64,000 bases of DNA from Fodinibius salicampi (GCF_039545095.1 NZ_BAABRS010000001.1:1302001-1366000); one strand, 5' to 3'. Positions 1 through 8,420 are shown, counted from the first letter of the stretch. Notes: generated by a model not told the origin, from the sequence alone. A program made the numbers and translations.

Positions 1-19
1 AAACATATACGAATAAGAA

Positions 20-45
20 AAGGCCAGCCGATCAAGGCTGACCTT
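20..45 (-). terminator. Stem-loop, possible terminator
   Basis: A 10-bp stem (20-29 with 36-45, one G-U pair) closes a 6-base loop. Read on the minus strand the stem is followed by a short T-rich run, so it could terminate a minus-strand transcript. On the plus strand no T run follows. Which gene it serves cannot be told from the window. Confidence 0.35.
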
Positions 46-251
46 CCCACCTCATTAAATGAGAATTTTCAACGGCTATAGGCAAGTACGTTTTTAGCGG
101 GCAATCCTTACATAAAACATCTTAATAATTGATCCATTCCGTCTTTATTAAGGAGTTCTAATGTTACCTCTCTCCTATTCGGTCGTCCTATGATTGTAAT
201 GAGGTAGAAACGCTGCTTGTGTGCAGAGCTTTATTACAGACGGTTAATTTA

Positions 252-287
252 AAAAGCCCCGGCTAGGCAAGGCCGGGGCTTTATTTT
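252..287 (+). terminator. Rho-independent terminator
   Basis: A perfect 11-bp GC-rich stem (AAAGCCCCGGC at 253-263 with its complement at 272-282) and 8-base loop are followed by ATTTTT. The flanking A run makes it potentially bidirectional. No coding region precedes it inside the window, so it ends either an upstream gene outside the window or a small RNA. Confidence 0.75.
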
Positions 288-594
288 TAGCATTTACACG
301 GTGGAATTTTACATACCATCAGAAGTATTAGAAAATATTTTCATCCGTCAACCCCGGAATCCTCTCCCCTTTCTAAAAAATATTTCATAACTGGCGAAAA
401 AAATCATAAAAAAAATATTAGTAATAATCGGCCTTTACGTGAATTAAACAGCTATTTTAAGGCTAATATCTCGCATATCAGTAACTATAAAGAAAATTTT
501 TTTGTAACAAATCGCTATTTCAACACTCTTGTATAGTAGGAGCACGGGTATAAATCATTAGAGAAGTCGAACTTAAAAACGTAAGTCAAGAACG

Positions 595-618
595 TAGACG
601 TAGCTTCGGCTGCGTCTA
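595..618 (+). other. UUCG-tetraloop hairpin
   Basis: A 10-bp stem (595-604 with 609-618, one G-U pair) is capped by a C-TTCG-G loop, the exceptionally stable UUCG tetraloop in RNA. It lies about 105 bases before the gene at 724. It may be a leader structure of that gene, or the end of a small RNA, since an AT-rich stretch follows. Confidence 0.5.
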
Positions 619-723
619 TTATAAACAAATAAAACCCGGCATCAGAGAGACGTTGGATCCTTTCGCAATACCATCTACAGCGACTCGCTGCGGGCCGGCC
701 AACCACAACTAAATAATATACTT

Positions 724-1428
724 ATGTCACTAGAATATTATTTAATTCCAAACAATATGACTGACAACCCGGATGACTACCGGGCGGTGAGTCGAAACAG
801 TAAAAGCTATAATCTTGAGGACGTATTCAAAAACATGACCCGCGAGGGATCCACCGTTACTACAGCTGAAGCCATGGCGGTGTTCGAGGAGATCACCCGG
901 GGTATCATTGGAATGTTGGAAGAAGGCCATGCAATCAATACGCCCCTGTTCAATATCTCATCAAGTATAACCGGGGTCTTCGAGGAAGAAGAGGATCGGT
1001 TTGATCCCAATCGGCACCAGGTACAGATAAACCTCAATTCCGGCGTGCGGCTTAAAGACCTTTCCAATACGATCACACCGGAACGGGTCGAGGGTTCCTC
1101 TCCCGTTCCCACCCTCAAATACCTGCAGGATAATATTTCCGGCACCCAGAATGAGCTGCTTACACCCGGCGGCGGCGCGCGTATTAGAGGGGCTCGGCTC
1201 AAGTACGATCATGAGGATTCCCAGCAGGGCATCTTTTTTATCCATACCGGGGATCAAACCGAGCACCGGGTGGATTTTGAACCACTGCGCAATATGCCCC
1301 AGGACCTCATCTTTACGCTTCCGGACCTGCCGGCCGGGGAATACGAGATGGAAGTACGATGCGTATTAAAGAGCACCTCAGATATACGTACGGGCAGCCT
1401 GCCTGATCTACTGACCGTAGAACCGTGA
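724..1428 (+). CDS. HU-like DNA-binding/DUF4469 domain protein
   Basis: A 234-residue protein of two parts. Residues 1 to about 115 resemble the HU-like domain found in Bacteroidota DUF4469 proteins, with a helical N-terminal half and the segment ITRGIIGMLEEGHAINTPLF. Residues about 125 to 232 resemble the Ig-like DUF4469 domain, including ARIRGARLKY and a final strand-rich stretch ending in LTVEP. There is no signal peptide, so a cytoplasmic, nucleoid-associated role is likely; this is inferred from the family. The ATG at 724 lacks a clear Shine-Dalgarno sequence. The gene is monocistronic: a repeat array and a strong terminator (1677-1711) separate it from the patatin gene. Its G+C is visibly higher than most of the window. 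Confidence 0.75.
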   Translation: MSLEYYLIPNNMTDNPDDYRAVSRNSKSYNLEDVFKNMTREGSTVTTAEAMAVFEEITRGIIGMLEEGHAINTPLFNISSSITGVFEEEEDRFDPNRHQVQINLNSGVRLKDLSNTITPERVEGSSPVPTLKYLQDNISGTQNELLTPGGGARIRGARLKYDHEDSQQGIFFIHTGDQTEHRVDFEPLRNMPQDLIFTLPDLPAGEYEMEVRCVLKSTSDIRTGSLPDLLTVEP

Positions 1429-1507
1429 ACTCCATAATATAAAATCGGAACCCTATTTATTATTCGAATTGGGAGCCATAATGCTCCTGATTTCGACAAA
1501 CAGATTG

Positions 1508-1640
1508 TCATTACTATGGGAAGGTGTCTGTCATATATATAGGAAGGTGTTTCCCATTACTATGGGAAAGTATCTGCCATATATATGGGAAGGAGTCTCC
1601 CATTACTATGGGAAGATGGTTCCCATATATATGATAATCA
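1508..1640. repeat. Six-copy 23-bp palindromic tandem repeat
   Basis: Units start at 1508, 1531, 1554, 1577, 1600 and 1623, exactly 23 bases apart. Odd copies carry CCATTACTATGGGAA and even copies CCATATATATGGGAA, giving a 46-bp higher-order period. Each core is a palindrome or near-palindrome (CCAT-N4-ATGG), joined by a variable spacer near AAGGTGTCT. The array lies after the stop of the gene at 724-1428 and before its terminator, so it is probably in the 3' untranslated part of that transcript. The 23-base period is not a multiple of three, which argues against a coding repeat. Confidence 0.85.
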
Positions 1641-1676
1641 GTTTGCATATACATTACGGATAGCGGTTCAATATTC

Positions 1677-1711
1677 CCTGCCGGCCCGACAATAACAGCC
1701 GGCAGGTTTTT
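1677..1711 (+). terminator. Rho-independent terminator
   Basis: A perfect 9-bp stem, CCTGCCGGC (1677-1685) with GCCGGCAGG (1698-1706), and a 12-base loop are followed by TTTTT. It ends the transcript of the gene at 724-1428, and the patatin gene starts only 23 bases after the T run. The patatin gene therefore needs either readthrough or a promoter inside the repeat region. Confidence 0.8.
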
Positions 1712-1733
1712 ATAAACCCTAAACTATTTACAG

Positions 1734-2732
1734 ATGGTGATTAGTATGTCAGATAATTATAATATCAGCTATAAAACAGAGGAACGTACTGCTTTGGTAC
1801 TGTCGGGCGGGGGTGCCCGGGGCGCTTTCCAGGCCGGGGTACTGCAGGTATTGCGCGAGCAGGGATTCACCTACGATGTTATCAGCGGTATCAGCGTAGG
1901 CTCGCTGAACGGGACCATGATGGCCACCAATCAGTTTCACAGAATGATGAAGATCTGGGAGCACCTGACGCCCAAACAGGTGTACCGCAAGAAGACGCTG
2001 GCCGGACTGGCCCGCCGGTACCTTCAGTATAAAATCGGGATAGGTAAGCCGCCCGTTTCCCAATACGATAACGGTCCGCTGCACGCCCTAATGCGCACCC
2101 ATTTCCTAGGCAAAACCACTTCCGTTCCGTTTACTTTCGGATACGTAACCCTGGAAACAGGCCGGTACGTCCGCGCTACCATTCCCGGTGAAGAATCCCG
2201 GACGATTACCGAAGAGGATATTCGCCGCATCCTGGCCTCTACGGCCATACCGGCCGTGTTCAACCCGGTACCGATCGGCGATCACCTCTGTGTGGACGGC
2301 GGACTCCGGGACATTTCCCCCATCCGCGAGGTCCTTCCCTACCATCCGCACCGCGCTATTATCATCCCTACCCGTCCGGTAAGTGATACCAACCACCGGG
2401 TGGAGAGCCGCGATATCATCGATATCGGCTTTCGCGCCATTCATATCATGCTGGACGAAATCTTCTATGAAGATATCGCCCGCTTCCTGACGATCAACCA
2501 CCTGGTGCGCCAGGCGTCCGAGGAAGGCGTGGAGCTGCTTCACCGGACCGGCCGCCCCTACCAACAGGTGCATCCGCTTATTATCGCGCCCAAAGATCCG
2601 CTGGGAGACGCCATGGATTTCAGCAACGCTCATATCCGGCGCATGATGCAGACCGGCCGCGACCGTGCCCGTGAAGTGCTGTCGATGGAGCCCTTTCCCA
2701 AACCGATGGTCTGGTTCCGGGAGACGATGTAA
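1734..2732 (+). CDS. Patatin-like phospholipase
   Basis: Lipid acyl hydrolase of the patatin/RssA family, 332 residues. The three family hallmarks are present: oxyanion-hole loop GGGARG (residues 25-30), nucleophile elbow GISVG with Ser54, and the DGG motif with catalytic Asp188. No signal peptide is visible, so it probably acts on the inner face of the membrane or on cytosolic lipids. An in-frame ATG at 1746 (MSDNY) is an equally good start; neither has a clear ribosome site. It is the first gene of an apparent three-gene set with the proteins at 2827 and 3641. The set is more G+C-rich than its surroundings. Patatins are used for lipid turnover and also as membrane-attacking effectors in some phage-defence systems; the sequence alone does not decide. 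Confidence 0.9.
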   Translation: MVISMSDNYNISYKTEERTALVLSGGGARGAFQAGVLQVLREQGFTYDVISGISVGSLNGTMMATNQFHRMMKIWEHLTPKQVYRKKTLAGLARRYLQYKIGIGKPPVSQYDNGPLHALMRTHFLGKTTSVPFTFGYVTLETGRYVRATIPGEESRTITEEDIRRILASTAIPAVFNPVPIGDHLCVDGGLRDISPIREVLPYHPHRAIIIPTRPVSDTNHRVESRDIIDIGFRAIHIMLDEIFYEDIARFLTINHLVRQASEEGVELLHRTGRPYQQVHPLIIAPKDPLGDAMDFSNAHIRRMMQTGRDRAREVLSMEPFPKPMVWFRETM

Positions 2733-2826
2733 TTATAAAAGGGTTTTGCAAATCTCTCTAAAATCGCCACTGCGTTCATTCTACATACCAAATATCAAAC
2801 CTGTAATCATAAAACGGATACTACTT

Positions 2827-3651
2827 ATGACCAACCAACAGGAAGTTCAATTTTACGTATTTAACATCCGGTTGCTTACCGACCGGTCCCGCACTCCGGG
2901 GCTCTACTTTACGCTCTTCCGAAGGCTCTTTGCCATAAATAAATCCGCTACCGGAAGCAAGCGCCAGGGCCTTTTATTCCACACCATGAAACGCACGCGT
3001 TACGCGGGCATACCGGTATTGAAGGGACATCTCTGCCGGTTTCAAAAGCCCGTAAATATCGGGTCTCAGACGGTCTCTCCCGCCGGGTTTCCCCACTATC
3101 AAGTAAACGAGTACCTGTTCATCCCGGCCATCCATCGCCTGTGCCTGATTGCCGGAGACGCTCCCCTGCCCCTCACTACGCTGCAGCGCTTGTTAGAAGA
3201 GGGCCTCAATAACGCCGTACAAAAAGAGGAGGAGGTGCACGTGACCCTCGAAAAGTCCCCTGATTTCCTGGACGACCTGCTGGATGCGCCTCAAATTTCC
3301 GATATTAAGTTCCGCATCTCCTACAGCAACCAGGATCTGAATGATGAGTACACGAACCTGGTGGACAGCCAGCTGCGCGATGCGGAGATCGAATACCTGC
3401 AGATCAGCGGCCGGGCTCGGGAGGGCAAAAGTGTAGAGCTGCAGAAGAGTACCTTTCTTATGGGAGCGATGGGACTGGTGCCCAGCAACGGCTACGCCAC
3501 GGCCCGCATCGTAAACCGGGACGGATACCCGCAGTGGGTCAGAACCTCCGACTATCCCCGGCAGTTCCGGCTGCATTGTAGCGAGGAACAAGAAACAGAA
3601 GCAATCGTTCGCCATCTGCTGCAAACCTATCCCCGCGCTGATGAAGCATAG
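2827..3651 (+). CDS. Uncharacterised protein, DUF4747-like
   Basis: A 274-residue soluble protein without signal peptide or membrane segment. The open frame extends upstream to 2665, but that part overlaps the patatin gene and looks unlike protein; the ATG at 2827 (MTNQQEVQFYVF) leaves a 94-base gap and is preferred. The N-terminal FYVFNIRLL pattern, the central acidic stretch after residue 145, and the later SNGYATARIVNRDGYP segment recall DUF4747-type proteins. I cannot confirm this by eye, so treat it as unassigned. The downstream membrane-protein gene overlaps its end by 11 bases, which implies co-translation. Confidence 0.65.
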   Translation: MTNQQEVQFYVFNIRLLTDRSRTPGLYFTLFRRLFAINKSATGSKRQGLLFHTMKRTRYAGIPVLKGHLCRFQKPVNIGSQTVSPAGFPHYQVNEYLFIPAIHRLCLIAGDAPLPLTTLQRLLEEGLNNAVQKEEEVHVTLEKSPDFLDDLLDAPQISDIKFRISYSNQDLNDEYTNLVDSQLRDAEIEYLQISGRAREGKSVELQKSTFLMGAMGLVPSNGYATARIVNRDGYPQWVRTSDYPRQFRLHCSEEQETEAIVRHLLQTYPRADEA

Positions 3652-4267
3652 CCCCTATTCCCACCCCATGAACATCAGGCAGTTAAGGGCCCGGCACCAG
3701 TCGGGTCCCGCTGCCCTGGTGCGCTTGTATCCCAAGAGCAAGCTGAAACAGACGCTGGGCATTCCGACGGCCCTAACTGCTCTGCTATTGGCCCTTATGC
3801 GGTGGTCCGGGACGCCGGTGCGCGGGACCCTGATGGATATAATGGACCTGGCCGTCCGTATATTCCCGGATATCCTGGGCGTGCTGCTGGGCGGCTTTGC
3901 TATCTTTTTCGGCTTCCGCGACAACGCCTTTCTTAGCAAAACCACCATCCGCGGTGAAGGTCCGCTTACCCTCTATCAAAAGGTAATCTTCGCCTTTACC
4001 TTTACGCTGGCGCAGCAGTCGATAACGCTGGGGACGGCCTTCCTGTTCCGGCTATTGGCAAAGGTACATATCGAATGGCTCTCCCCGGCCTATGGCCTGA
4101 TTAATATCCTTGGTTTCGGGGTGCTGTTGCTTTTGATACTGGTTTCCCTGTTTTCGATCTACCAGATGGTGATGATTATCTTCGGGCTGGCCCAGAATTA
4201 CCACCTGCATTTGGTGCTGGGGAAGCAGAAGGGGAGGGAAGAAAGAAAAAGAGAGTGGCAATTATAA
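3641..4267 (+). CDS. Four-helix integral membrane protein, unknown function
   Basis: A 208-residue protein whose N-terminal 45 residues are basic, followed by four hydrophobic segments at about residues 42-57, 74-92, 112-134 and 145-180. The C-terminus is very basic (KQKGREERKRE). The ATG at 3641 lies inside the end of the preceding gene (ATGAAGCATAG), the typical arrangement for translational coupling; an ATG at 3668 is the alternative. I recognise no family. Position suggests that it works with the patatin and the protein at 2827, possibly as their membrane partner; that is inference. Confidence 0.65.
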   Translation: MKHSPYSHPMNIRQLRARHQSGPAALVRLYPKSKLKQTLGIPTALTALLLALMRWSGTPVRGTLMDIMDLAVRIFPDILGVLLGGFAIFFGFRDNAFLSKTTIRGEGPLTLYQKVIFAFTFTLAQQSITLGTAFLFRLLAKVHIEWLSPAYGLINILGFGVLLLLILVSLFSIYQMVMIIFGLAQNYHLHLVLGKQKGREERKREWQL

Positions 4268-4273
4268 CTGAAC

Positions 4274-4300
4274 ATATCCTGCACTGACTGTGCAGGATAT
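4274..4300. terminator. Hairpin between convergent genes
   Basis: A perfect 11-bp stem, ATATCCTGCAC (4274-4284) with GTGCAGGATAT (4290-4300), closes a 5-base loop. It sits 6 bases after the stop at 4267 and before the end of the minus-strand gene at 4371, so it may end transcripts from both sides. No T run follows on either strand, so termination would be weak or factor-dependent. Confidence 0.5.
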
Positions 4301-4370
4301 TAAGCCCTCAGCTGTGACCAAAAATATATTATTTATTGTCTTGGTACACTAACTTTTACTTTACACCGCC

Positions 4371-5249
4371 TCATACATCACATATTTCTACAGCCTCGCG
4401 CAAGGCATCCAACTCATTATCCCAGGTAGGAATAAACTCCTGTCCAATAAATCCGGTATAGCCGGTATCCACGATGGCTTTTATGATAGCCGGATAATAT
4501 AATTCCTGGGTCTCGTCGATTTCATTTCGGCCGGGGACCCCTCCAGTATGATAATGCGCTATATATTGATGATTATCCCGGATGGTACGGATCACATCCC
4601 CGTCCATAATCTGCATATGATAAATATCGTAGAGTAGCTTGAACCGGTCCGACCCCACCTGCTTGCAAAGCTCGACTCCCCATTCGGTATGGTCACACAT
4701 GTAATCAGGATGATTTACTTTGCTGTTCAGCAGCTCCATGCATACGGTTACATCATATTCTTCAGCCGTACTCATGAGCCGTTTCAGACCTTTAGCACAA
4801 TTTTCCAGACCGACTTCGTCATCCATGCCGTTCCGATTACCGGAAAAACAGATAATTTTATCGAACCCCGCATCGGCAACCATGGGAATAACACGTTCGT
4901 AATCCGCTATCAATTCGTCGTGCAGCTGCAAGTTATTAAATCCCTCTTCAATTCCTTTTCCAGCACCCCAGGGCATCGCACACGTCAGCCCATGCTTTTT
5001 AAGGGTAGGCCATTCGTCGGGGCCGAGCAGCTCTACCGATTGAAGTCCTATTTCTTTAGCCGCCTGACAAAATTCATCCAAGGGTATGTCACCGAAGGTC
5101 CATTTGCACACCGAATGATTGACGTTCCCGTTGAGTTCGCTTCCGAGAAGTGCCTCTAGGTTCTCCATGCTGCCCAACCATCCGGCCATTGTCCCCGATC
5201 CAACAATAGCTCCTATTTTCTTTAACGCGTTACGTCTGGATACACTCAT
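4371..5249 (-). CDS. Tat-exported sugar phosphate isomerase/epimerase-like TIM barrel
   Basis: A xylose-isomerase-like TIM-barrel protein of 292 residues, in the hydroxypyruvate isomerase/sugar epimerase superfamily. The N-terminus SRRNALKKIGAIVGSG is a twin-arginine signal with a hydrophobic stretch, pointing to folded export to the periplasm. Candidate metal ligands are glutamates and histidines in VCMELLNSK, YDIYHMQ, YHTGGVPGR and IGQEF, the usual pattern in Hyi-type enzymes. It is the last gene of a minus-strand run beginning with an ECF sigma factor, 35 bases after the dehydrogenase/cytochrome lipoprotein. Tat-exported TIM barrels beside such lipoproteins and DUF1080 proteins have been linked to oxidised-sugar (3-keto sugar) catabolism. 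That role is plausible here but not proven. Confidence 0.85.
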   Translation of the reverse strand: MSVSRRNALKKIGAIVGSGTMAGWLGSMENLEALLGSELNGNVNHSVCKWTFGDIPLDEFCQAAKEIGLQSVELLGPDEWPTLKKHGLTCAMPWGAGKGIEEGFNNLQLHDELIADYERVIPMVADAGFDKIICFSGNRNGMDDEVGLENCAKGLKRLMSTAEEYDVTVCMELLNSKVNHPDYMCDHTEWGVELCKQVGSDRFKLLYDIYHMQIMDGDVIRTIRDNHQYIAHYHTGGVPGRNEIDETQELYYPAIIKAIVDTGYTGFIGQEFIPTWDNELDALREAVEICDV

Positions 5250-5284
5250 AATATTTGTTTATATGTGAATGATAAATATGATCG

Positions 5285-8200
5285 TTATTTCAGTGACGAC
5301 AAATACTCCACCAGGTCCACCAATTCCTGCTGACTCATTCCACTCTCGAGTCCGGCGGGCATAAGTGAACGGTCCATCTGTTCCCTTGATGCGATTTCAG
5401 AAACCTGGTATGTGGTTGCAAATCCTCCTGCTGAAAGGAGTTCAACTTCCGATTCTGTTTCACTTTGAATGATACCTGCTGCTTTCGAACCGTCATTCAT
5501 AGTAAGAATGTATCCTTCATAGCCAAAACTTATGCCGGCATTGGGTTCAATTATAGCTTCATAAAGACCCTCCTTGGGCAACTTATCGCCAATTTCGGAT
5601 AATCCGGGACCAAACTCCGTACCTTGCCCGTTCACCACATGACATATCTGGCATGACCGTTCAAACACCTGTTTCCCGTTATCTATATCACCGGTCATTG
5701 TTACCAGTTCAGATACCGATTGCATATTACCTTGATCATTGTCACTACCTGCAAGGTAATCTTTTGCTACCTGCCTGATTTCATCCCGCCAGGCGTTGCT
5801 CAGAACCTGGTTTGCTGGCTGATCCAATGATGGCGGAAGGATGCCATTCCTAACCATATCCGCAATTTTTTCTTCTCCTGGCCAACTTGAACCCATTGCT
5901 GTTACGGCCAGACTGCGCATTTCTATATCCCGGTCTTCATCCAACATTACCTGCTGCAGAAGATCCAGGGCTTCTTCTCTTCCGGTATGTCCCAATACCT
6001 GTATAGCACTTTCCTTCTCACTACGGCTTCCATCATTAATAACGTTCCCCACCTTTTCTTTACCGCCATATTGCACGGCAAGCTGTGCTGCACTTACTCC
6101 CAAACTGCTGTCGGGATAAGCAAGCATTAACGTAACCAATTCATCATTTTCAGTGGAAAGTTCGAACTTTTCTACCAAGTCAATAAATTCATAGGTGCCG
6201 CGGGTCGCTTCAAGGGCACCATCAAGTGCCGCCTGAACTTCGGAGGAAGATTCAAAAGATGATTTTTTCAAGTGTTTTAGGGTTAGAATATCCAATCGCT
6301 GCTGGTCTGGCAGATCGGTTCCCAAGATGCTGACTAATTCCTGTTCGATCTGAGGACTTGTATGGAAATCAAAAGCCCGGAAATATCTCAATTTTTGATC
6401 GGTATCAACCGAAGATTCTTTAATCAATTCGGCTAACATCGGCACGGCCGCATCGGCCCGAGACCGCCAAACGATATCCCGACCGGCCGGGGTGTTCCAT
6501 TCCGAACCGACCTCCTCCAGCCACGCCTCAAAAAAACGATCCCACTGTCCATAAGCCCCGATACCGAGAGCCTCCAGGTACCAACGGTCATTGCCATTAT
6601 GTTGCAATGCCAACTGAGCCCACAGCTCTGCTGCCTTGGGATCATCATTTCGATGCAAGGCGATCGCAACTTCCCGCCGGACTTCCGGTGCGGAGTCATC
6701 AACCAGTTTCTCGATATAAGGAATAATATTGACATCCAGCTGACGGGCCGCCCGCAGACCCGTAATACGAATATCCGGATTTGTATCTGCCAGTGCCTGT
6801 TCTATATAATCGACTCCATTCCCTTCCAGTTTGCTCAGCAGCCAGAGCGCCCGCGCCCGATATCGGTCATTTTCTGACTCCCAGAGGTCCACAAGTGCCG
6901 GTTCCGCTTTTTTCCCCAATTCATGTAACTGTAGCCAGGCCCGTGCCCGCAAATTCATGTTCGGATTTTTAAGCGCTTCCACAGCTCCTTGGGGGGTACT
7001 CAGATCAAAGTCGGGTACCTCGTAATTACTGCCTTCCGGGGCAATGCGGAAAATCCGTCCCCGCTGCTGATCACCCATTTGGTGTCCGCCCACGCCGGGA
7101 TCATACCAGTCGGCTACGAAGATGGACCCATCCGGGGCAACGGTTACATCCGAAGGCCGAAACCACTGGTCGTTATTTCCCTTTAAGATGTTTTCAATAG
7201 ATGCTGAGTAGCCTGCCCCATCCTTCTCAACCGGATACGAACGAATGACATTGGGGCCGGGATCGGCGTGTATCATTTCATTGTGAAAGACTTCCGGCAG
7301 CAGTTCCCCCTCATAAACAAGAATGCCGGTCGGCGATCCTGCACCGGTCTGCAGTAAATTCGGAATTGACCCGGGGTCGTTTTGATACCAGTGGCGGGTG
7401 GGAATATCATCGGCCATACCCGTACGGCGCGTGCGCCATCCCGCCCCGGTCAGTTCATCCGTGTACCCATAGTTCCCGTACTCCATGACATAATTGATGC
7501 GGACGCCCTTATTGCCGTCATCGTCGTTATCGGACTGCCAGAGGGTCCCATAAGAATCAACCGCGACCTCGTAGTTATTACGAAAATTATGGGCCAACAC
7601 TTCAAATTCACTGCCATCTAGGTTACAGCGGAACACCATCCCCTGCCGGTACGGGTCGCCGCCAGTTTTTACTTCATTGCCAAATATATCTTTGACGATA
7701 TTGTCATCTGCGTCTTTTATAACCTTGCCCTCATTACCGGTATTAAAGTACAGCTTACCATCCGGACCAAATACAAAAGCGTGGACCCCGTGATCGTGCT
7801 GTTCTCCTTCAATTCCGCTAAATAAAATTTCCTTCTCGTCAGCTTTATCGTCACCGTCCGTATCGGTAAAAATAAAGATATGCGGACTCCGTGAAACAAT
7901 CACCCGGTTATCGAGCACCATAATACCCAGTGCCGAATTAATATCGTTCCCCTGGTAAAATACCTTACTGGTATCGGCCCGGCTATCTCCGTTGGTGTCC
8001 TCCAAAATGACAATCCGGTCTCCGTCGGGTTTTATCGGATTATCTGGGTTTAAGCTCGGCCGGTAGTTATGCCCCTCGGTCACCCACACCCGGCCCCGGC
8101 CGTCAATATCCATATTAGTGGGATTTACCAACATATCTTCAGCAGCAAACAAGGTCGTTTCCAATCCCTCCCTGGTTTCAAGCCCGGTCAGGGCGTGCTC

Positions 8201-8350
8201 GGCATTTCGTTTTTCGGAGTCGCTGAGCTGCTCAATATCTTGTTGATTTTCAGAACAGCCGACAAAAGTTATAAAAAAAACGCAAATTATAGGCCACAAT
8301 TTCAGTGGGCTGTAGCCTGAAATAGATTTTTCTAGGTGTTTATTTTCCAT
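5285..8350 (-). CDS. PVC-type dehydrogenase/HEAT/cytochrome c lipoprotein
   Basis: A 1021-residue exported lipoprotein. The N-terminus has a hydrophobic signal ending in a lipobox (FVGC). Residues about 55-440 match the membrane-bound dehydrogenase propeller domain first described in Planctomycetes (segments PTNMDIDGRGRVWVTEGHNY and GDRIVILEDTNGDSRAD). Residues about 450-850 are HEAT-like repeats. The last 130 residues are a c-type cytochrome with the haem motif CQICH near residue 900 and a likely Met ligand in SLMPAGL. Such proteins are thought to oxidise sugars or alcohols outside the cytoplasm and pass electrons through the haem. It follows SusD after a 166-base gap containing a 15-bp hairpin, and precedes the Tat isomerase. 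The substrate cannot be named. Confidence 0.9.
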   Translation of the reverse strand: MENKHLEKSISGYSPLKLWPIICVFFITFVGCSENQQDIEQLSDSEKRNAEHALTGLETREGLETTLFAAEDMLVNPTNMDIDGRGRVWVTEGHNYRPSLNPDNPIKPDGDRIVILEDTNGDSRADTSKVFYQGNDINSALGIMVLDNRVIVSRSPHIFIFTDTDGDDKADEKEILFSGIEGEQHDHGVHAFVFGPDGKLYFNTGNEGKVIKDADDNIVKDIFGNEVKTGGDPYRQGMVFRCNLDGSEFEVLAHNFRNNYEVAVDSYGTLWQSDNDDDGNKGVRINYVMEYGNYGYTDELTGAGWRTRRTGMADDIPTRHWYQNDPGSIPNLLQTGAGSPTGILVYEGELLPEVFHNEMIHADPGPNVIRSYPVEKDGAGYSASIENILKGNNDQWFRPSDVTVAPDGSIFVADWYDPGVGGHQMGDQQRGRIFRIAPEGSNYEVPDFDLSTPQGAVEALKNPNMNLRARAWLQLHELGKKAEPALVDLWESENDRYRARALWLLSKLEGNGVDYIEQALADTNPDIRITGLRAARQLDVNIIPYIEKLVDDSAPEVRREVAIALHRNDDPKAAELWAQLALQHNGNDRWYLEALGIGAYGQWDRFFEAWLEEVGSEWNTPAGRDIVWRSRADAAVPMLAELIKESSVDTDQKLRYFRAFDFHTSPQIEQELVSILGTDLPDQQRLDILTLKHLKKSSFESSSEVQAALDGALEATRGTYEFIDLVEKFELSTENDELVTLMLAYPDSSLGVSAAQLAVQYGGKEKVGNVINDGSRSEKESAIQVLGHTGREEALDLLQQVMLDEDRDIEMRSLAVTAMGSSWPGEEKIADMVRNGILPPSLDQPANQVLSNAWRDEIRQVAKDYLAGSDNDQGNMQSVSELVTMTGDIDNGKQVFERSCQICHVVNGQGTEFGPGLSEIGDKLPKEGLYEAIIEPNAGISFGYEGYILTMNDGSKAAGIIQSETESEVELLSAGGFATTYQVSEIASREQMDRSLMPAGLESGMSQQELVDLVEYLSSLK

Positions 8351-8383
8351 TTTTTAAAAAAAATTTAGCAGTAAATAGTATAG

Positions 8384-8420
8384 AATACGAAGCAGATTCA
8401 TCATAAATCTGCTTCGTATT
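8384..8420 (-). other. Intergenic 15-bp stem-loop in the Sus-type operon
   Basis: A perfect 15-bp inverted repeat, AATACGAAGCAGATT (8384-8398) with its complement at 8406-8420 and a 7-base loop, lies between the susD-like gene and the downstream lipoprotein gene. No T run follows on the minus strand. It may partly terminate transcription or shield the susC/susD mRNA from 3' exonucleases, lowering expression of the downstream enzymes relative to the transporter. Confidence 0.65.

Larger units (their letters stand above)
1..723. other. Non-coding stretch with RNA hairpins
   Basis: No reading frame here has convincing protein character. The only open frame (about 515-706, minus strand) has no recognisable motif and crosses a stable hairpin. 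The stretch contains a stem-loop at 20-45, a strong terminator at 252-287 and a UUCG-capped hairpin at 595-618. The terminator shows that some transcript ends here, either from a gene left of the window or from a short RNA between the first two hairpins. The last 200 bases should hold the promoter and leader of the gene at 724. Confidence 0.6.

Noticed and set aside
515-706. 63-codon minus-strand frame
   Set aside because: It crosses the UUCG hairpin and the likely leader of the gene at 724, and shows no conserved pattern.
1508-1640. Repeat array as CRISPR or plasmid iterons
   Set aside because: There are no unique spacers, no cas or rep genes, and the array lies between a stop codon and a terminator.
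1469-1663. 64-codon plus-strand frame over the 23-bp repeats
   Set aside because: The 23-base period shifts frame at each unit, the product has no protein character, and the frame merely reads through the palindrome array before a terminator.
2665-2826. N-terminal extension of the protein starting at 2827
   Set aside because: It overlaps the patatin gene and its composition is unlike the rest; the ATG at 2827 gives a normal gap.
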